Shown here piece after piece: positions 25,227 through 33,782 of a DNA stretch of 34,764 bases. A program made the translations under genes and the position numbers. The first letter of the stretch is position 1. Each line of letters starts with the position of its first letter. Source of the stretch: Nevskia sp. (GTDB taxonomy: Bacteria; Pseudomonadota; Gammaproteobacteria; Nevskiales; Nevskiaceae); assembly GCA_028291645.1 (NCBI GenBank), contig JAQGNU010000188.1, positions 1 to 34,764 of the forward strand, in the 5' to 3' direction. The notes under the pieces are model-generated. The model saw only the letters and a program-made list of their open reading frames with translations. It was not told the origin of the DNA and searched no databases.

Positions 25227-26111
25227 ATGCGTGGGTTAAGTTCGACGCAACGGGACATGAGCTTCTTTTTGCCGGGCAACGACATCGGCATTCTGTTGAT
25301 CCACGGCCTCACCGGCACGCCGGTGGAAATGCGCTATGTCGGCAAGGGGCTTGCGCGCGCCGGCTACACCGTTTACGGCGCACAACTCGCCGGCCATTGC
25401 GGCACCGAGCAGGATCTGGCCGCGACCGGCTGGCAGGACTGGGCCGACAGCGCGCTCGCAGCGCTCGACCATCTGCGCCAGCATGTCAGCCGCGTCTTCG
25501 TCGGCGGCCTGTCGATGGGCGCGATCATGGCCTTGCATCTGGCCGCGCAACGGCGCGACGGTGTCGATGGCCTGCTGCTCTACGGACCGACGCTGAAGTA
25601 CGACGGCTGGACCATTCCCTGGTACAGCTTCCTGCTGAAATTCCTGATCTACACGCCGTTCGGCAAGCGCTACGTCTTCATGGAGAAACCGCCTTACGGC
25701 ATCAAGGACGAGCGACTGCGCAAGCGTGTCGTGCAGAACATGCTGTCCGGCAACAGCGCCGATGCCGGCCTCGCCGGCCTGCCGTCGTTCTGTCTGCAAC
25801 AGATGTGGGCGCTGAGCCAACAGGTCGAGTCTGAACTGGCGCAAATACAGGTGCCGACACTGATTCTGCATGCGCGCGAAGACGATGTCGCCAGCCTGAA
25901 GAACCCGCTGAAGATTCTGCAAGCTGTAGCGGGCCCGGCCGAACTGGTGTTGATGAACGACAGTTATCACATGATCACGGTCGATCGCGAACGCGATCAG
26001 GTGGTCGCGCGCAGCATCGAACATATCAGCCGATTCGCGCAGCCGCAGCATTCGAATCTGCAACGCGGAATCCCGCAGCCGGCGCAAACCCGCATGCAGG
26101 CACAGGCCTAA
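25227..26111 (+). CDS. Alpha/beta hydrolase, carboxylesterase (Est30-like)
   Basis: The 294-residue protein has the oxyanion segment LLIHGLTGTP (23-32), the nucleophile elbow GLSMG (Ser96), Asp in LHAREDDVASL and His in NDSYHMIT, a complete catalytic triad. This is the layout of small monoacylglycerol lipases/carboxylesterases. The ATG at 25227 has GGAG eleven bases upstream; Met11 at 25257 (MSFFLPGND) would also fit the family start and lacks a clear ribosome site. The C-terminal 25 residues are Gln-rich. It is convergent with aldolase, with a terminator hairpin between. Confidence 0.87.
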   Translation: MRGLSSTQRDMSFFLPGNDIGILLIHGLTGTPVEMRYVGKGLARAGYTVYGAQLAGHCGTEQDLAATGWQDWADSALAALDHLRQHVSRVFVGGLSMGAIMALHLAAQRRDGVDGLLLYGPTLKYDGWTIPWYSFLLKFLIYTPFGKRYVFMEKPPYGIKDERLRKRVVQNMLSGNSADAGLAGLPSFCLQQMWALSQQVESELAQIQVPTLILHAREDDVASLKNPLKILQAVAGPAELVLMNDSYHMITVDRERDQVVARSIEHISRFAQPQHSNLQRGIPQPAQTRMQAQA

Positions 26112-26116
26112 AAGAA

Positions 26117-26147
26117 AACCCGCCGGCAGCGGCGCTGCGGGCGGGTT
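26117..26147. terminator. Bidirectional terminator hairpin between esterase and aldolase genes
   Basis: AACCCGC (26117-26123) pairs with GCGGGTT (26141-26147), and the inner GCAGC pairs with GCTGC. It sits between two convergent genes, with As before it and few Ts after it, so it should end transcription from either side. Confidence 0.7.
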
Positions 26148-26165
26148 CGGGACTGCGATAAAACC

Positions 26166-27182
26166 TTAAGCGGCGCGCTCCAGCGACTGATCCCATTTGC
26201 CGAGCGCGGCCAAGCTGTTCATCTTGGCACGATGCTGATGCGCCGCCTTGCCGGCGTCGACGTTTTTGCCGCTCCAGGCCTTCAGTGCCGCGGCTTGCAG
26301 CGCGCGTCCGTAAGAGAACGTCAGACCCCACGGCAGCGGGCCGGCCTTGTTCATCGCATCAAGGTGCGCGGTGGCGAGCTCGTCGCTCTGACCGCCGGAC
26401 AGGAAAGCGATGCCCGGCACCGCCGCTGGCACATGGCGGCGCAGCACACGCAGCGTACGCTCGGCGACTTCCTCGATGCAGGCCTGATCGCTGCAACCGG
26501 CACCGGAGACCACCATGTTCGGCTTCAGGATGATGCCTTCGAGCACAACGCGTTGCGCGTACAACTCGCCGAACACCGCGGCCAGCACGACATCGGTGAC
26601 GTCTTCGCAGGTTTCGATGTCGTTGTCGCCATCCATCAACACTTCCGGCTCGACGATCGGCACGATGTCGGCTTCCTGACACAGCGCTGCATAGCGCGCC
26701 AGCGCATGCGCGTTGACGTGGATCGCGTAGTCGGTCGGGCTGTCCTCGCCGATGGTGATGACGGCGCGCCACTTGGCGAAACGGGCACCGGCCGCGCGGT
26801 ATTTTTCGAGACGCTCGCGCAGGCCGTCGAGGCCTTCGGTGACGGTTTCTTCGGCAACGCCGCCGGCCAGCGGCTTGGCGCCCTGGTCGACCTTGATCCC
26901 CGGAATCACGCCTCTGGCAGCCAGCAGCTTCGGAAACGGCGTGTCGTCGAGGCCTTTGTCGAACAGGGTTTCCTCGAACAGGATGACGCCGCTGGTGTAC
27001 TTCTCGAAGTCCGGCGTGGTGAACAGCATGTCGCGGTAGGCACGGCGATGCGCCCAGGTGTTTTCGATGCCGATCTGGTCGAAGCGCTTCTTGATGGTGC
27101 CGGTGGATTCATCGGCGGCGAGGATGCCCTTGCCCGGTGCAACCATCGCGAGCGCGGTTTCGTGGAGAGTCTTGAGATTCAA
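26166..27182 (-). CDS. Fructose-bisphosphate aldolase, class I
   Basis: The 338-residue protein is a classical class I aldolase: GKGILAADESTGTIKKRF (17-34), the Schiff-base Lys220 in GIILKPNMV, and the SGGQSDELATAHLDAMN segment, with PWGLTFSYGRALQ following. It cleaves fructose-1,6-bisphosphate into dihydroxyacetone phosphate and glyceraldehyde-3-phosphate and runs in reverse in gluconeogenesis. The family start (MNLKTLHETALAMVAPGKGIL) falls on a TTG codon at 27182, with GAGG about 8 bases upstream; no in-frame ATG fits. It is convergent with the esterase gene. Confidence 0.95.
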   Translation of the reverse strand: MNLKTLHETALAMVAPGKGILAADESTGTIKKRFDQIGIENTWAHRRAYRDMLFTTPDFEKYTSGVILFEETLFDKGLDDTPFPKLLAARGVIPGIKVDQGAKPLAGGVAEETVTEGLDGLRERLEKYRAAGARFAKWRAVITIGEDSPTDYAIHVNAHALARYAALCQEADIVPIVEPEVLMDGDNDIETCEDVTDVVLAAVFGELYAQRVVLEGIILKPNMVVSGAGCSDQACIEEVAERTLRVLRRHVPAAVPGIAFLSGGQSDELATAHLDAMNKAGPLPWGLTFSYGRALQAAALKAWSGKNVDAGKAAHQHRAKMNSLAALGKWDQSLERAA

Positions 27183-27345
27183 AGGTACGGCCTCTTCAGT
27201 GGGGTCGATAAGTGGATGCGATCGGGGGCACAGCGAGGCCTAGTTTATCCGCTGACGATTTTTCCACCAATATCCGGGCATCTGACGCAATCCCGCGCGC
27301 CCGAACGAGCCGCGCCGCAACGGCCGGCGACAAGCTGTATGCAGC

Positions 27346-30300
27346 TTATGCGGGAGTGTCGGCGACCCGGCGCACGCGGAACCAGGCCGCGTACAGCGCC
27401 GGCAGGAAGGTCAGCGTCAGCACCGTCGCGACGATCAGGCCACCCATCAGCGCGGCCGCCATCGGACCGAAAAACACGCTGCGCAGCAAGGGGATGAGTG
27501 CCAATACCGCGGCCGCCGCAGTCAGGATGATCGGCCGGAAACGGCGCACTGCCGACTCGACGATCGCAGTCCAGGGATCGTGTCCGGCCTTGATGTCCTG
27601 CTCGATCTGATCGACCAGGATCACCGCGTTGCGCATGATGATGCCGGCCAGCGCGATGACGCCGAGCAGTGCGACGAAGCCGAACGGCTGGCGCGTGATC
27701 AGCAGTGCCGCGGCGGCGCCGATGATGCCGAGCGGTGCGGTCAGCAGCACCATCACCGTGCGGCCGAAGTGCTGCAGTTGGATCATCAGCAGCAGCAGGA
27801 TCACCACCACCATCTTCGGCATCTGCACGTTGATCGAATCGTTGGCGATCTGGTTCTGCTCGAGTGCGCCGGAGATGTTGATCGAATAGCCGTACGGCAT
27901 CTGTGCGCGCAGGCCATCGAACAGCGGAAAGATCGCGTTGGTGACATCGGGCGCCTGCAGGCCTTCCTGTGTCTCTGCCTGGATGGTGATCGCCGGCAGT
28001 CGCGAACGGCGCCAGATGACGCCATCCTCGAACGCGCGTTGCGCGACGCCGAACTGCGAGAACGGCACCGAGGTGCCGCTCGCGGTCGGCATGTAGGCAT
28101 CCTTCAGGTCACCGAGGCGGTCGCGCTCTTCCAGCGGCTGCCGCGCGACGATGTCGATATTGCGATTGCGCTCGCGATACGTCCCGATGGTGGTGCCGCT
28201 GAGAATGGTCTGGCCGGCGCCGCGCACCTGTTCGCTGGTGATGCCAAGCACGCGCAGCTTGTCCTGATCGATCTGGTCGTGGATCGACAGGATCTTCTCG
28301 TGCCAGTTGTCGTGCACATTGCGCGTCAGCGGACTCGCGGCGACGATCGCCTTGGCCTGGTCCGCATAGAAACGTACCAGTTGCGGATCCGGCCCCTGCA
28401 CGCGGAACTGCACCGGCCAGCCGACCGGCGGACCGTTCGGCAGACGGTCGACCTTAGTGCGCACTTCGGGGAATTCCGTCGCCACCCAGTCGCGCATGCG
28501 CACACGCAGCCGCTCGCGCGCCTTGATGTCTTTCGACAGCACCATGAACTGGCTGAAGTTGACGTGCTGCAGCTCCTGATCCAGCGGCAGGTAAAACCGC
28601 GGACTGCCGTCGCCGACATAGGCGACGTAGTCGGCAACATCGGCATCGGCCGCGAGTTTGGCTTCGAAGCGCTTGGTGACCTCTTCGGTCGCGGCGAAAC
28701 TCGAGCCTTCCGGCAGCCACAGGTCGACCATCAGTTCCAGGCGCGTCGAATCCGGAAAGAACTGCTGCGGGATGAAGCGGAAACTGCCGACGCCGAGCAC
28801 GAAGGCGATCAAGGTCATCACGATGACCTTGCGGCGGTGCTCGACACACCAGTCGAGACCGCGCCGCAGACGCTGATAGAACGGTGTGTGAAACAGATCG
28901 TGTGCACTTTCCGGATGCGCACGCAGCAGCCAGTAACCGATGTAAGGGGTCACGTAAACCGACGCCAGCCAGGAGATCAGCAGCGCCATGCCGACCACGG
29001 CGAACATCGAGAACGTATATTCGCCGGCACTCGACTTGGCTAAGCCCACCGGCAGAAAACCGGCCGCGGTGATCAGCGTGCCGGTCAACATCGGGAACGC
29101 GGTCGAGGTGTACGCGAACGACGCCGCCTTCAGCTTGTCGTAACCCTCTTCGAGTTTGCGCGCCATCATCTCGACCGAGATCATCGCGTCGTCGACCAGC
29201 AGGCCGAGCGCCAGCACCAGCGCGCCGAGCGAGATTTTCTGCAGCTGGATACCGGCCGCCTTCATCGCCAGAAAAGTCACGCCCAGCACCAGCGGAATGG
29301 TCAGCGCAACCACCATGCCGGTGCGTAAGCCGAGTGAGAAGAACGACACCAGCAGCACGATCAGCACCGCTTCCGCCAGCGAACGCACGAAATCGCCGAC
29401 CGCCTCGTGCACCACTTTCGGCTGATCGGTGATCTGCGCAATCTCGATGCCGACCGGGAAACTGCTGCGCAGTTGTTTCAATGCCGTCTGCAATTGTTCG
29501 CCGACCTTGAGCACGTCGGCATCGGACTCCATGACGATGCCGAGCGCCATCGCCTCGCGTCCGCGATGGCGGATCTTGGTGATCGGCGGATCTTCGTAGC
29601 CGCGATAAACCTTGGCGAAATCGCCGAGCCGGAAGGTGCGCGTGCCGACCCTGAAACGCGTCTCCTGAACCTGCTCGACCGAATCGTACTGGCCGCCGAC
29701 GCGTACCGGAATCGCCTGCTGCGCAGTGTTCAGCGTACCCGCAGGCGCGACTGCATTCTGGCCCTTCAGGGCATCCGACAGCTGCGGAAACGTGATGCCG
29801 AGTTCGGCGAACTTCCGATACGAAAATTCGACATAGATTTTCGGGGTCTGCTCGCCGAGCAGATCGACCTTGGTGATACCGGGCACCTGGCCGAGCGCCT
29901 TGCGTGCGGTATCGACGTAGTCGCGCAACTCTTCGTAGGTGAAGCCTTCGGTGTGGAAGGCGTACATCGCAATATAGGTGTCGCCGAATTCGTCATTGAA
30001 GAACGGCCCCTGCACGCCCTGCGGCAGATTGCTCTGGATATCGCCGATCTTCTTGCGCACCTGGTACCAGATGCCCTTCACTTCCTTCGGCGGCGTATCC
30101 TCGCGCAGCACTACGAACACGTTCGATTCGCCCGGCTTCGAGTAGCTCTGCGTGTAGAACAGGTACGGCACGTCGGCAAGCTTTTCCTCGAGCTTGTCGG
30201 TGACCTGCTGTTCCATCTCCTTTGCCGTGGCACCGGGCCAATACGCCCGCATCACCATCACGCGGAAAGTAAAGTCTGGATCTTCGCGCTGGCCCAGGCT

Positions 30301-30414
30301 GATGTAGGCGAATACGCCACTGATGATCAGCAGGCCGATCAGGAAGCGCGTGAACGAGGCATGCTCGATCGCCCAGCGCGAGAGATTGAAGCGTTCGCCG
30401 CGCGGTTCGCTCAT
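27346..30414 (-). CDS. RND efflux permease (TriC/MexK-like)
   Basis: The 1022-residue protein starts NLSRWAIEHASFTRFLIGLLIISGVFAYISLGQREDPDFTFRVM, typical of the TriC/AcrB-like subgroup. TM4 has the two Asp in LLVDDAMISVEMM. In TM10 the equivalent of the AcrB Lys940 segment reads GIIMRNAVILVDQI, with Arg at the Lys position. This is a proton-driven exporter; substrates are unknown. It starts 9 bases after the adaptor stop in the same operon. The ORF-track start is an ATG with no competing start. Confidence 0.93.
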   Translation of the reverse strand: MSEPRGERFNLSRWAIEHASFTRFLIGLLIISGVFAYISLGQREDPDFTFRVMVMRAYWPGATAKEMEQQVTDKLEEKLADVPYLFYTQSYSKPGESNVFVVLREDTPPKEVKGIWYQVRKKIGDIQSNLPQGVQGPFFNDEFGDTYIAMYAFHTEGFTYEELRDYVDTARKALGQVPGITKVDLLGEQTPKIYVEFSYRKFAELGITFPQLSDALKGQNAVAPAGTLNTAQQAIPVRVGGQYDSVEQVQETRFRVGTRTFRLGDFAKVYRGYEDPPITKIRHRGREAMALGIVMESDADVLKVGEQLQTALKQLRSSFPVGIEIAQITDQPKVVHEAVGDFVRSLAEAVLIVLLVSFFSLGLRTGMVVALTIPLVLGVTFLAMKAAGIQLQKISLGALVLALGLLVDDAMISVEMMARKLEEGYDKLKAASFAYTSTAFPMLTGTLITAAGFLPVGLAKSSAGEYTFSMFAVVGMALLISWLASVYVTPYIGYWLLRAHPESAHDLFHTPFYQRLRRGLDWCVEHRRKVIVMTLIAFVLGVGSFRFIPQQFFPDSTRLELMVDLWLPEGSSFAATEEVTKRFEAKLAADADVADYVAYVGDGSPRFYLPLDQELQHVNFSQFMVLSKDIKARERLRVRMRDWVATEFPEVRTKVDRLPNGPPVGWPVQFRVQGPDPQLVRFYADQAKAIVAASPLTRNVHDNWHEKILSIHDQIDQDKLRVLGITSEQVRGAGQTILSGTTIGTYRERNRNIDIVARQPLEERDRLGDLKDAYMPTASGTSVPFSQFGVAQRAFEDGVIWRRSRLPAITIQAETQEGLQAPDVTNAIFPLFDGLRAQMPYGYSINISGALEQNQIANDSINVQMPKMVVVILLLLMIQLQHFGRTVMVLLTAPLGIIGAAAALLITRQPFGFVALLGVIALAGIIMRNAVILVDQIEQDIKAGHDPWTAIVESAVRRFRPIILTAAAAVLALIPLLRSVFFGPMAAALMGGLIVATVLTLTFLPALYAAWFRVRRVADTPA

Positions 30415-30423
30415 GGCCGGCGA

Positions 30424-31539
30424 CTACTGCGCGACAGCAGTTGCGTTCAACTGGCGCACCTTCTGCGCCGCATGCAACAGCGGCGCACCGGCGGTGACGA
30501 CGATATCGCCCGGCTGCAGACCGCCGCTGATCAATATTTCATTGCCGACGACACCGGCGCTGACGACTTCACGGAACCCGACGGTGCCAGCCTGGGTATC
30601 GAGCACCCAGACACCCGCCTTGCCGTCGTGCTCGATCAGCGCCGGCAGCGGCACGTGGATCAGGTTCGGCAGTCCACTGATCTGGAAGCGCACGCTGGCG
30701 GTCATGCCGTAGCGGATTTCTTCGGACGTCTGCGGCAACGAGACGCGTACCGCATAAGTTCGCGTCGCCGGATCGGCACTGGCGGAGATTTCGCGCACCG
30801 TGCCCTCGTAGGTTTTGCCCGCGGCCGACCACAACGAAACCTGCGCCGCCTGGTTGACGCTGATGCGCCGCACCTGGTCTTCCGGCACGTTGACCGCGAC
30901 TTCGGTTGCGCCACTCCAGGCCAGCGTGGCAACGGTCTGGCCGGCAGCGACCACCTGCCCGGCTTCGGCGGCAATCGACGAGATGCTGCCGTCGTGGTCG
31001 GCATGCAGCAGCGCGTAGTCGACCTGATTGCCGCTCTGGCGCAGCGCCGCCTGCCCGGCTTCGTACTGCGCCTGCGCGGCCTGGAAAATGCTCAGCTGAC
31101 GATCGTAGGCGGACTGACTGATGACGTTCTCGGCAACCAGTTTGCGATCGCGCTCAAGGTCGGCACGCTCGACTTCGAGTTGCGCTTTCTGCGCCGTCAG
31201 ATTGGCGCGGCTGCCGGCCTCGGACAGATTCAGATCCTTCGGATCGAGCCGCGCCAGCACCTGGCCACGCTTGACGCTATCGCCGTCATTGACCAGGCGC
31301 TGCTGAATCTGGCCAGTGACGCGAAAACCCAGATTCGATTCATAGCGCGGCCGCACTTCACCGGCATACGTGTTCTGCAAGGCGACTGCACCGGCTTGCA
31401 CGGTCAGCGTGCGCACCGGACGCACATCTTCCGGCGGCGGCGCCGGCTTGCTGCAGGCCGTCAGGCTTAGCAGCGCGCCGCAGCCGCCCATGGCGAGACG
31501 GCTCAGTCGCAACGATTTCTGAAGATTGTCGTAATTCAT
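30424..31539 (-). CDS. RND efflux periplasmic adaptor lipoprotein
   Basis: The 371-residue protein has a lipobox LLSLTAC (Cys29) and the membrane-fusion layout: YAGEVRPRYESNLGFRVTGQIQQRLVNDGDSVKRGQVLARLDP (about 58-100), an alpha-hairpin, and the DHDGSISSIAAEAGQVVAAGQTVATLAW lipoyl half. It joins the inner-membrane pump to an outer-membrane channel. No OMF gene lies nearby, so this system would borrow a channel such as the one encoded at 21122. It lies between its TetR gene and the permease gene on the same strand. Confidence 0.93.
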   Translation of the reverse strand: MNYDNLQKSLRLSRLAMGGCGALLSLTACSKPAPPPEDVRPVRTLTVQAGAVALQNTYAGEVRPRYESNLGFRVTGQIQQRLVNDGDSVKRGQVLARLDPKDLNLSEAGSRANLTAQKAQLEVERADLERDRKLVAENVISQSAYDRQLSIFQAAQAQYEAGQAALRQSGNQVDYALLHADHDGSISSIAAEAGQVVAAGQTVATLAWSGATEVAVNVPEDQVRRISVNQAAQVSLWSAAGKTYEGTVREISASADPATRTYAVRVSLPQTSEEIRYGMTASVRFQISGLPNLIHVPLPALIEHDGKAGVWVLDTQAGTVGFREVVSAGVVGNEILISGGLQPGDIVVTAGAPLLHAAQKVRQLNATAVAQ

Positions 31540-31572
31540 CAGCGCACACCGTTCCCCAAAATCGACCGTCTT

Positions 31573-32172
31573 CTACTTCCCTGTACGCAAGGCTGTCACC
31601 AGAAAATCGGCCATCAGCGCAGCTTGCCGGCCGTGATCCTCGGCGAAGCGCTCGGCCACGATCTGCGGATGGCAGAACGGCACCACCGCGTTGAACACGC
31701 ACCGTGCACGATCCTCGATGTCGCTGCCGGCAAACTCGCCGCTGCGCACGCCGTCTTCGACGATGCTCTGGAAAATCGCGCGCATGCGCTCGCAGTGCGC
31801 ATCGATCACGCTCCACTGCTCAGCCATCGCTTTCGCACAGATTTCGTGGACTTTTGAGTCTTGCAGGTATTGTTCGCAAGTCATCTGATGGCACTCGACC
31901 ACCAGTTTGCGCAAGCGCTCGGCCGCGGGCCGGCGCTCGTGCACGATGTGCTTCGCGAACGTCTCCATGCGCTGCAGGATGACCTCGGTCAGCGCCTCGT
32001 GAATGCCCGTCTTGCTCTCAAAAAAGCGGTAGACGTTGGCTGGCGACATGTCGCACGCAACCGCGATGTCGGCGACGGTGGTCTTGGCATAGCCGTACGC
32101 GCGGAACAGCCGCTCGGCGTGCTCGAGAATCCGATCACGCATGTGCGGCTGTCTGGCAGAGGCGCTTCGCAT
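31573..32172 (-). CDS. TetR-family regulator of the second RND system
   Basis: The 199-residue protein has a TetR helix-turn-helix: MRDRILEHAERLFRAYGYAKTTVADIAVACDMSPANVYRFFESKTGIHEAL (about 11-60), with the NVYRFFESK recognition helix. It is the first gene of the operon TetR-adaptor-permease; the adaptor starts 33 bases downstream. A strong inverted repeat begins 2 bases before the ATG, so it probably represses its own operon. No Shine-Dalgarno is seen before 32172; Met11 at 32142 is an alternative start. Confidence 0.9.
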   Translation of the reverse strand: MRSASARQPHMRDRILEHAERLFRAYGYAKTTVADIAVACDMSPANVYRFFESKTGIHEALTEVILQRMETFAKHIVHERRPAAERLRKLVVECHQMTCEQYLQDSKVHEICAKAMAEQWSVIDAHCERMRAIFQSIVEDGVRSGEFAGSDIEDRARCVFNAVVPFCHPQIVAERFAEDHGRQAALMADFLVTALRTGK

Positions 32173-32173
32173 A

Positions 32174-32195
32174 TGACGAATTTCATCATTCGTCA
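32174..32195. promoter_or_regulatory. Inverted repeat operator in front of the second RND operon
   Basis: TGACGAAT and ATTCGTCA form a perfect 8-base inverted repeat with a 6-base spacer. It begins 2 bases before the TetR ATG, covering where the ribosome site should be. The most likely binder is the TetR product itself. Confidence 0.7.
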
Positions 32196-32361
32196 GTACG
32201 TGACGTCAAGTCGCCACGATTCACAGCACGGTTCAAGCACGCGCTGAAGCGATCGGTTGACTCGATCCGCGCGCTTCGATTTGGAGACCCACGGCCGGTT
32301 TTGCGCCGCGGCAAGCTGCTAGCTTGGAATCTTCGAGTCTCCTGCAAAGGGCAAGCGTTTC

Positions 32362-33411
32362 ATGGATTCAGCGGTTGATCCCGCGCTGTTCGTGAACTAC
32401 ATCCCGCTGAATGCACTGCAGCCGGAGAGTCAGCGCAACCTCGCGCGCAAGTCCTCGATGCGGCTGATCGAGGCCGGCAGCTACCTGTTCAAAATCGGCG
32501 ATTCCGCAGAGACCGTCATTTTTCTGGTATCCGGCGAGATTCAGCTGGAGGATGCCAGCGGCGCGCAGCTGGCGATCGTTCGTGCCGGCGCAGCCAATTC
32601 GTTCCACCGCATCGCGCACCATCTGCCGCGCCGGGTCACCGCGTACTGCCCGCAGCCGACTTGCGTCATCGCAGTCGATGCGAAGCTGCTCGACGTCATG
32701 CTGACCTGGGATCAGAGCGGCCGCTTCGAAGTGCACGAACTCACCGGCGGCAGACCGGCGCCGGATGGCGACTGGATGACCAAGCTGCTGCAGATGCGCA
32801 TCTTTCAAATGGTGCCGCCCTCCAATCTGCAGGCGATGTTCCTGCGGATGGAGGAAGTGCAGGCAGAACCCGGGCAGTTCATCTTGCGGCAGGGCGAACC
32901 CGGCGATTACTTCTACGTGATCAAGGAAGGGCGCTGCATGGTCACGCGCGAAGCGCCTGGCCAGAAGCCGGTGCGCCTGGCCGAACTCGAATCCGGCTCC
33001 TGCTTCGGCGAAGAGGCGCTGATTTCAGAATCGCAGCGCAATGCCAGCGTGATCATGTTGACGCGCGGCAGACTGATGCGGCTGGCGCAGCGGGATTTCC
33101 ACACCTTGCTGAATGCACCGATCGGCCGGCAACTGAGCCTGCCCGAAGCCGAGCGACAGATCGCGGCTGGTCACGCGAGCTGGCTCGACGTGCGTCTGCC
33201 GAGTGAATTTCAGCGTTTCCATTTGCCGGGCAGCATCAATCTGCCGCTCTACATGCTGCGCTTGAAGTTGGCGACACTGGATCAATCGAAAACCTATATC
33301 GCGGTCTGCGATACCGGGCGGCGCAGTTCGGTCGCGATGTTCGTGCTGTGCCAGAAAGGCTACGACGTTTATCTGTTGCAGAATGGTTTGCCGCAGCAGG
33401 CGGCGAGCTAG
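32362..33411 (+). CDS. Double cyclic-nucleotide-binding protein with C-terminal rhodanese domain
   Basis: The 349-residue protein has a degenerate first cNMP-binding domain (about 15-115; LFKIGDSAETVIFLVSGEI), a better-preserved second one (about 140-260; ILRQGEPGDYFYVIKEGRCMVTRE and CFGEEALISESQRNASVI, the phosphate-binding cassette) and a rhodanese domain (about 265-345) with the active-site loop CDTGRRSS. It has no DNA-binding domain, unlike CRP. It probably couples nucleotide sensing with sulfur-transfer chemistry or protein interaction; no specific role is known to me. The ATG at 32362 is the natural start. It ends 12 bases from the convergent pilZ. Confidence 0.85.
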   Translation: MDSAVDPALFVNYIPLNALQPESQRNLARKSSMRLIEAGSYLFKIGDSAETVIFLVSGEIQLEDASGAQLAIVRAGAANSFHRIAHHLPRRVTAYCPQPTCVIAVDAKLLDVMLTWDQSGRFEVHELTGGRPAPDGDWMTKLLQMRIFQMVPPSNLQAMFLRMEEVQAEPGQFILRQGEPGDYFYVIKEGRCMVTREAPGQKPVRLAELESGSCFGEEALISESQRNASVIMLTRGRLMRLAQRDFHTLLNAPIGRQLSLPEAERQIAAGHASWLDVRLPSEFQRFHLPGSINLPLYMLRLKLATLDQSKTYIAVCDTGRRSSVAMFVLCQKGYDVYLLQNGLPQQAAS

Positions 33412-33423
33412 CCAAGCGCTGTG

Positions 33424-33777
33424 CTACATCGTGTGCGTCGTGCGATCGATCGGCATGCCGGCGAGAATGGTCTCGATCTTTTTCTGGGTGACGCCGTTGT
33501 CCTGTGTGCTGAACTGCACGCCGATGCCCTGCTGACGCTTGCCTTGCGCACCGTGCGGCGTGATCCAGACAACCTTGCCGGCAACCGGCAGGCGCTCGTT
33601 GCTGTCGAGCAGGGTCAGCAGGATGAACACCTCGTCGCCGAGCTGATATTCCTTGTTGGTCGGAATGAACAGTCCGCCATTCTTGATGAACGACATGTAG
33701 GAAACGTACAGCGCATTCTTGTCCTTGATGTTCAAGGTCAGAATGCCGGGCGAGACCCCACCGGGACGCATCGACAT
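33424..33777 (-). CDS. pilZ: Type IV pilus PilZ protein
   Basis: The 117-residue length is close to the Pseudomonas type (118). The segments ILTLNIKDKNALYVSYMSFIKNGGLFIPTNKEYQLGDEVFILLTLLD and PVAGKVVWITPHGAQGKRQQGIGVQF are characteristic. The Arg-rich c-di-GMP-binding N-terminal motif is absent, as in the type PilZ protein, which works through FimX/PilB interactions in pilus biogenesis. The ATG at 33777 lies 5 bases after the holB stop, the usual tmk-holB-pilZ order. Confidence 0.94.
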   Translation of the reverse strand: MSMRPGGVSPGILTLNIKDKNALYVSYMSFIKNGGLFIPTNKEYQLGDEVFILLTLLDSNERLPVAGKVVWITPHGAQGKRQQGIGVQFSTQDNGVTQKKIETILAGMPIDRTTHTM

Positions 33778-33782
33778 TGGCG

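Noticed and set aside
25058-25834. 258-residue ORF overlapping the esterase in another frame
   Set aside because: The esterase frame has a full catalytic triad and family motifs; the overlapping frame has none and is low-complexity Arg/His-rich. I considered a frameshifted N-terminus (MSIDAWVKFDATGHE) but FFLPGNDIG in the esterase frame fits the family start.
27330-27345. Small hairpin AAGCTG-TATG-CAGCTT after the second RND permease gene as a terminator
   Set aside because: The stem is only 6 bases with no following T run on the transcribed strand, so support is too weak.
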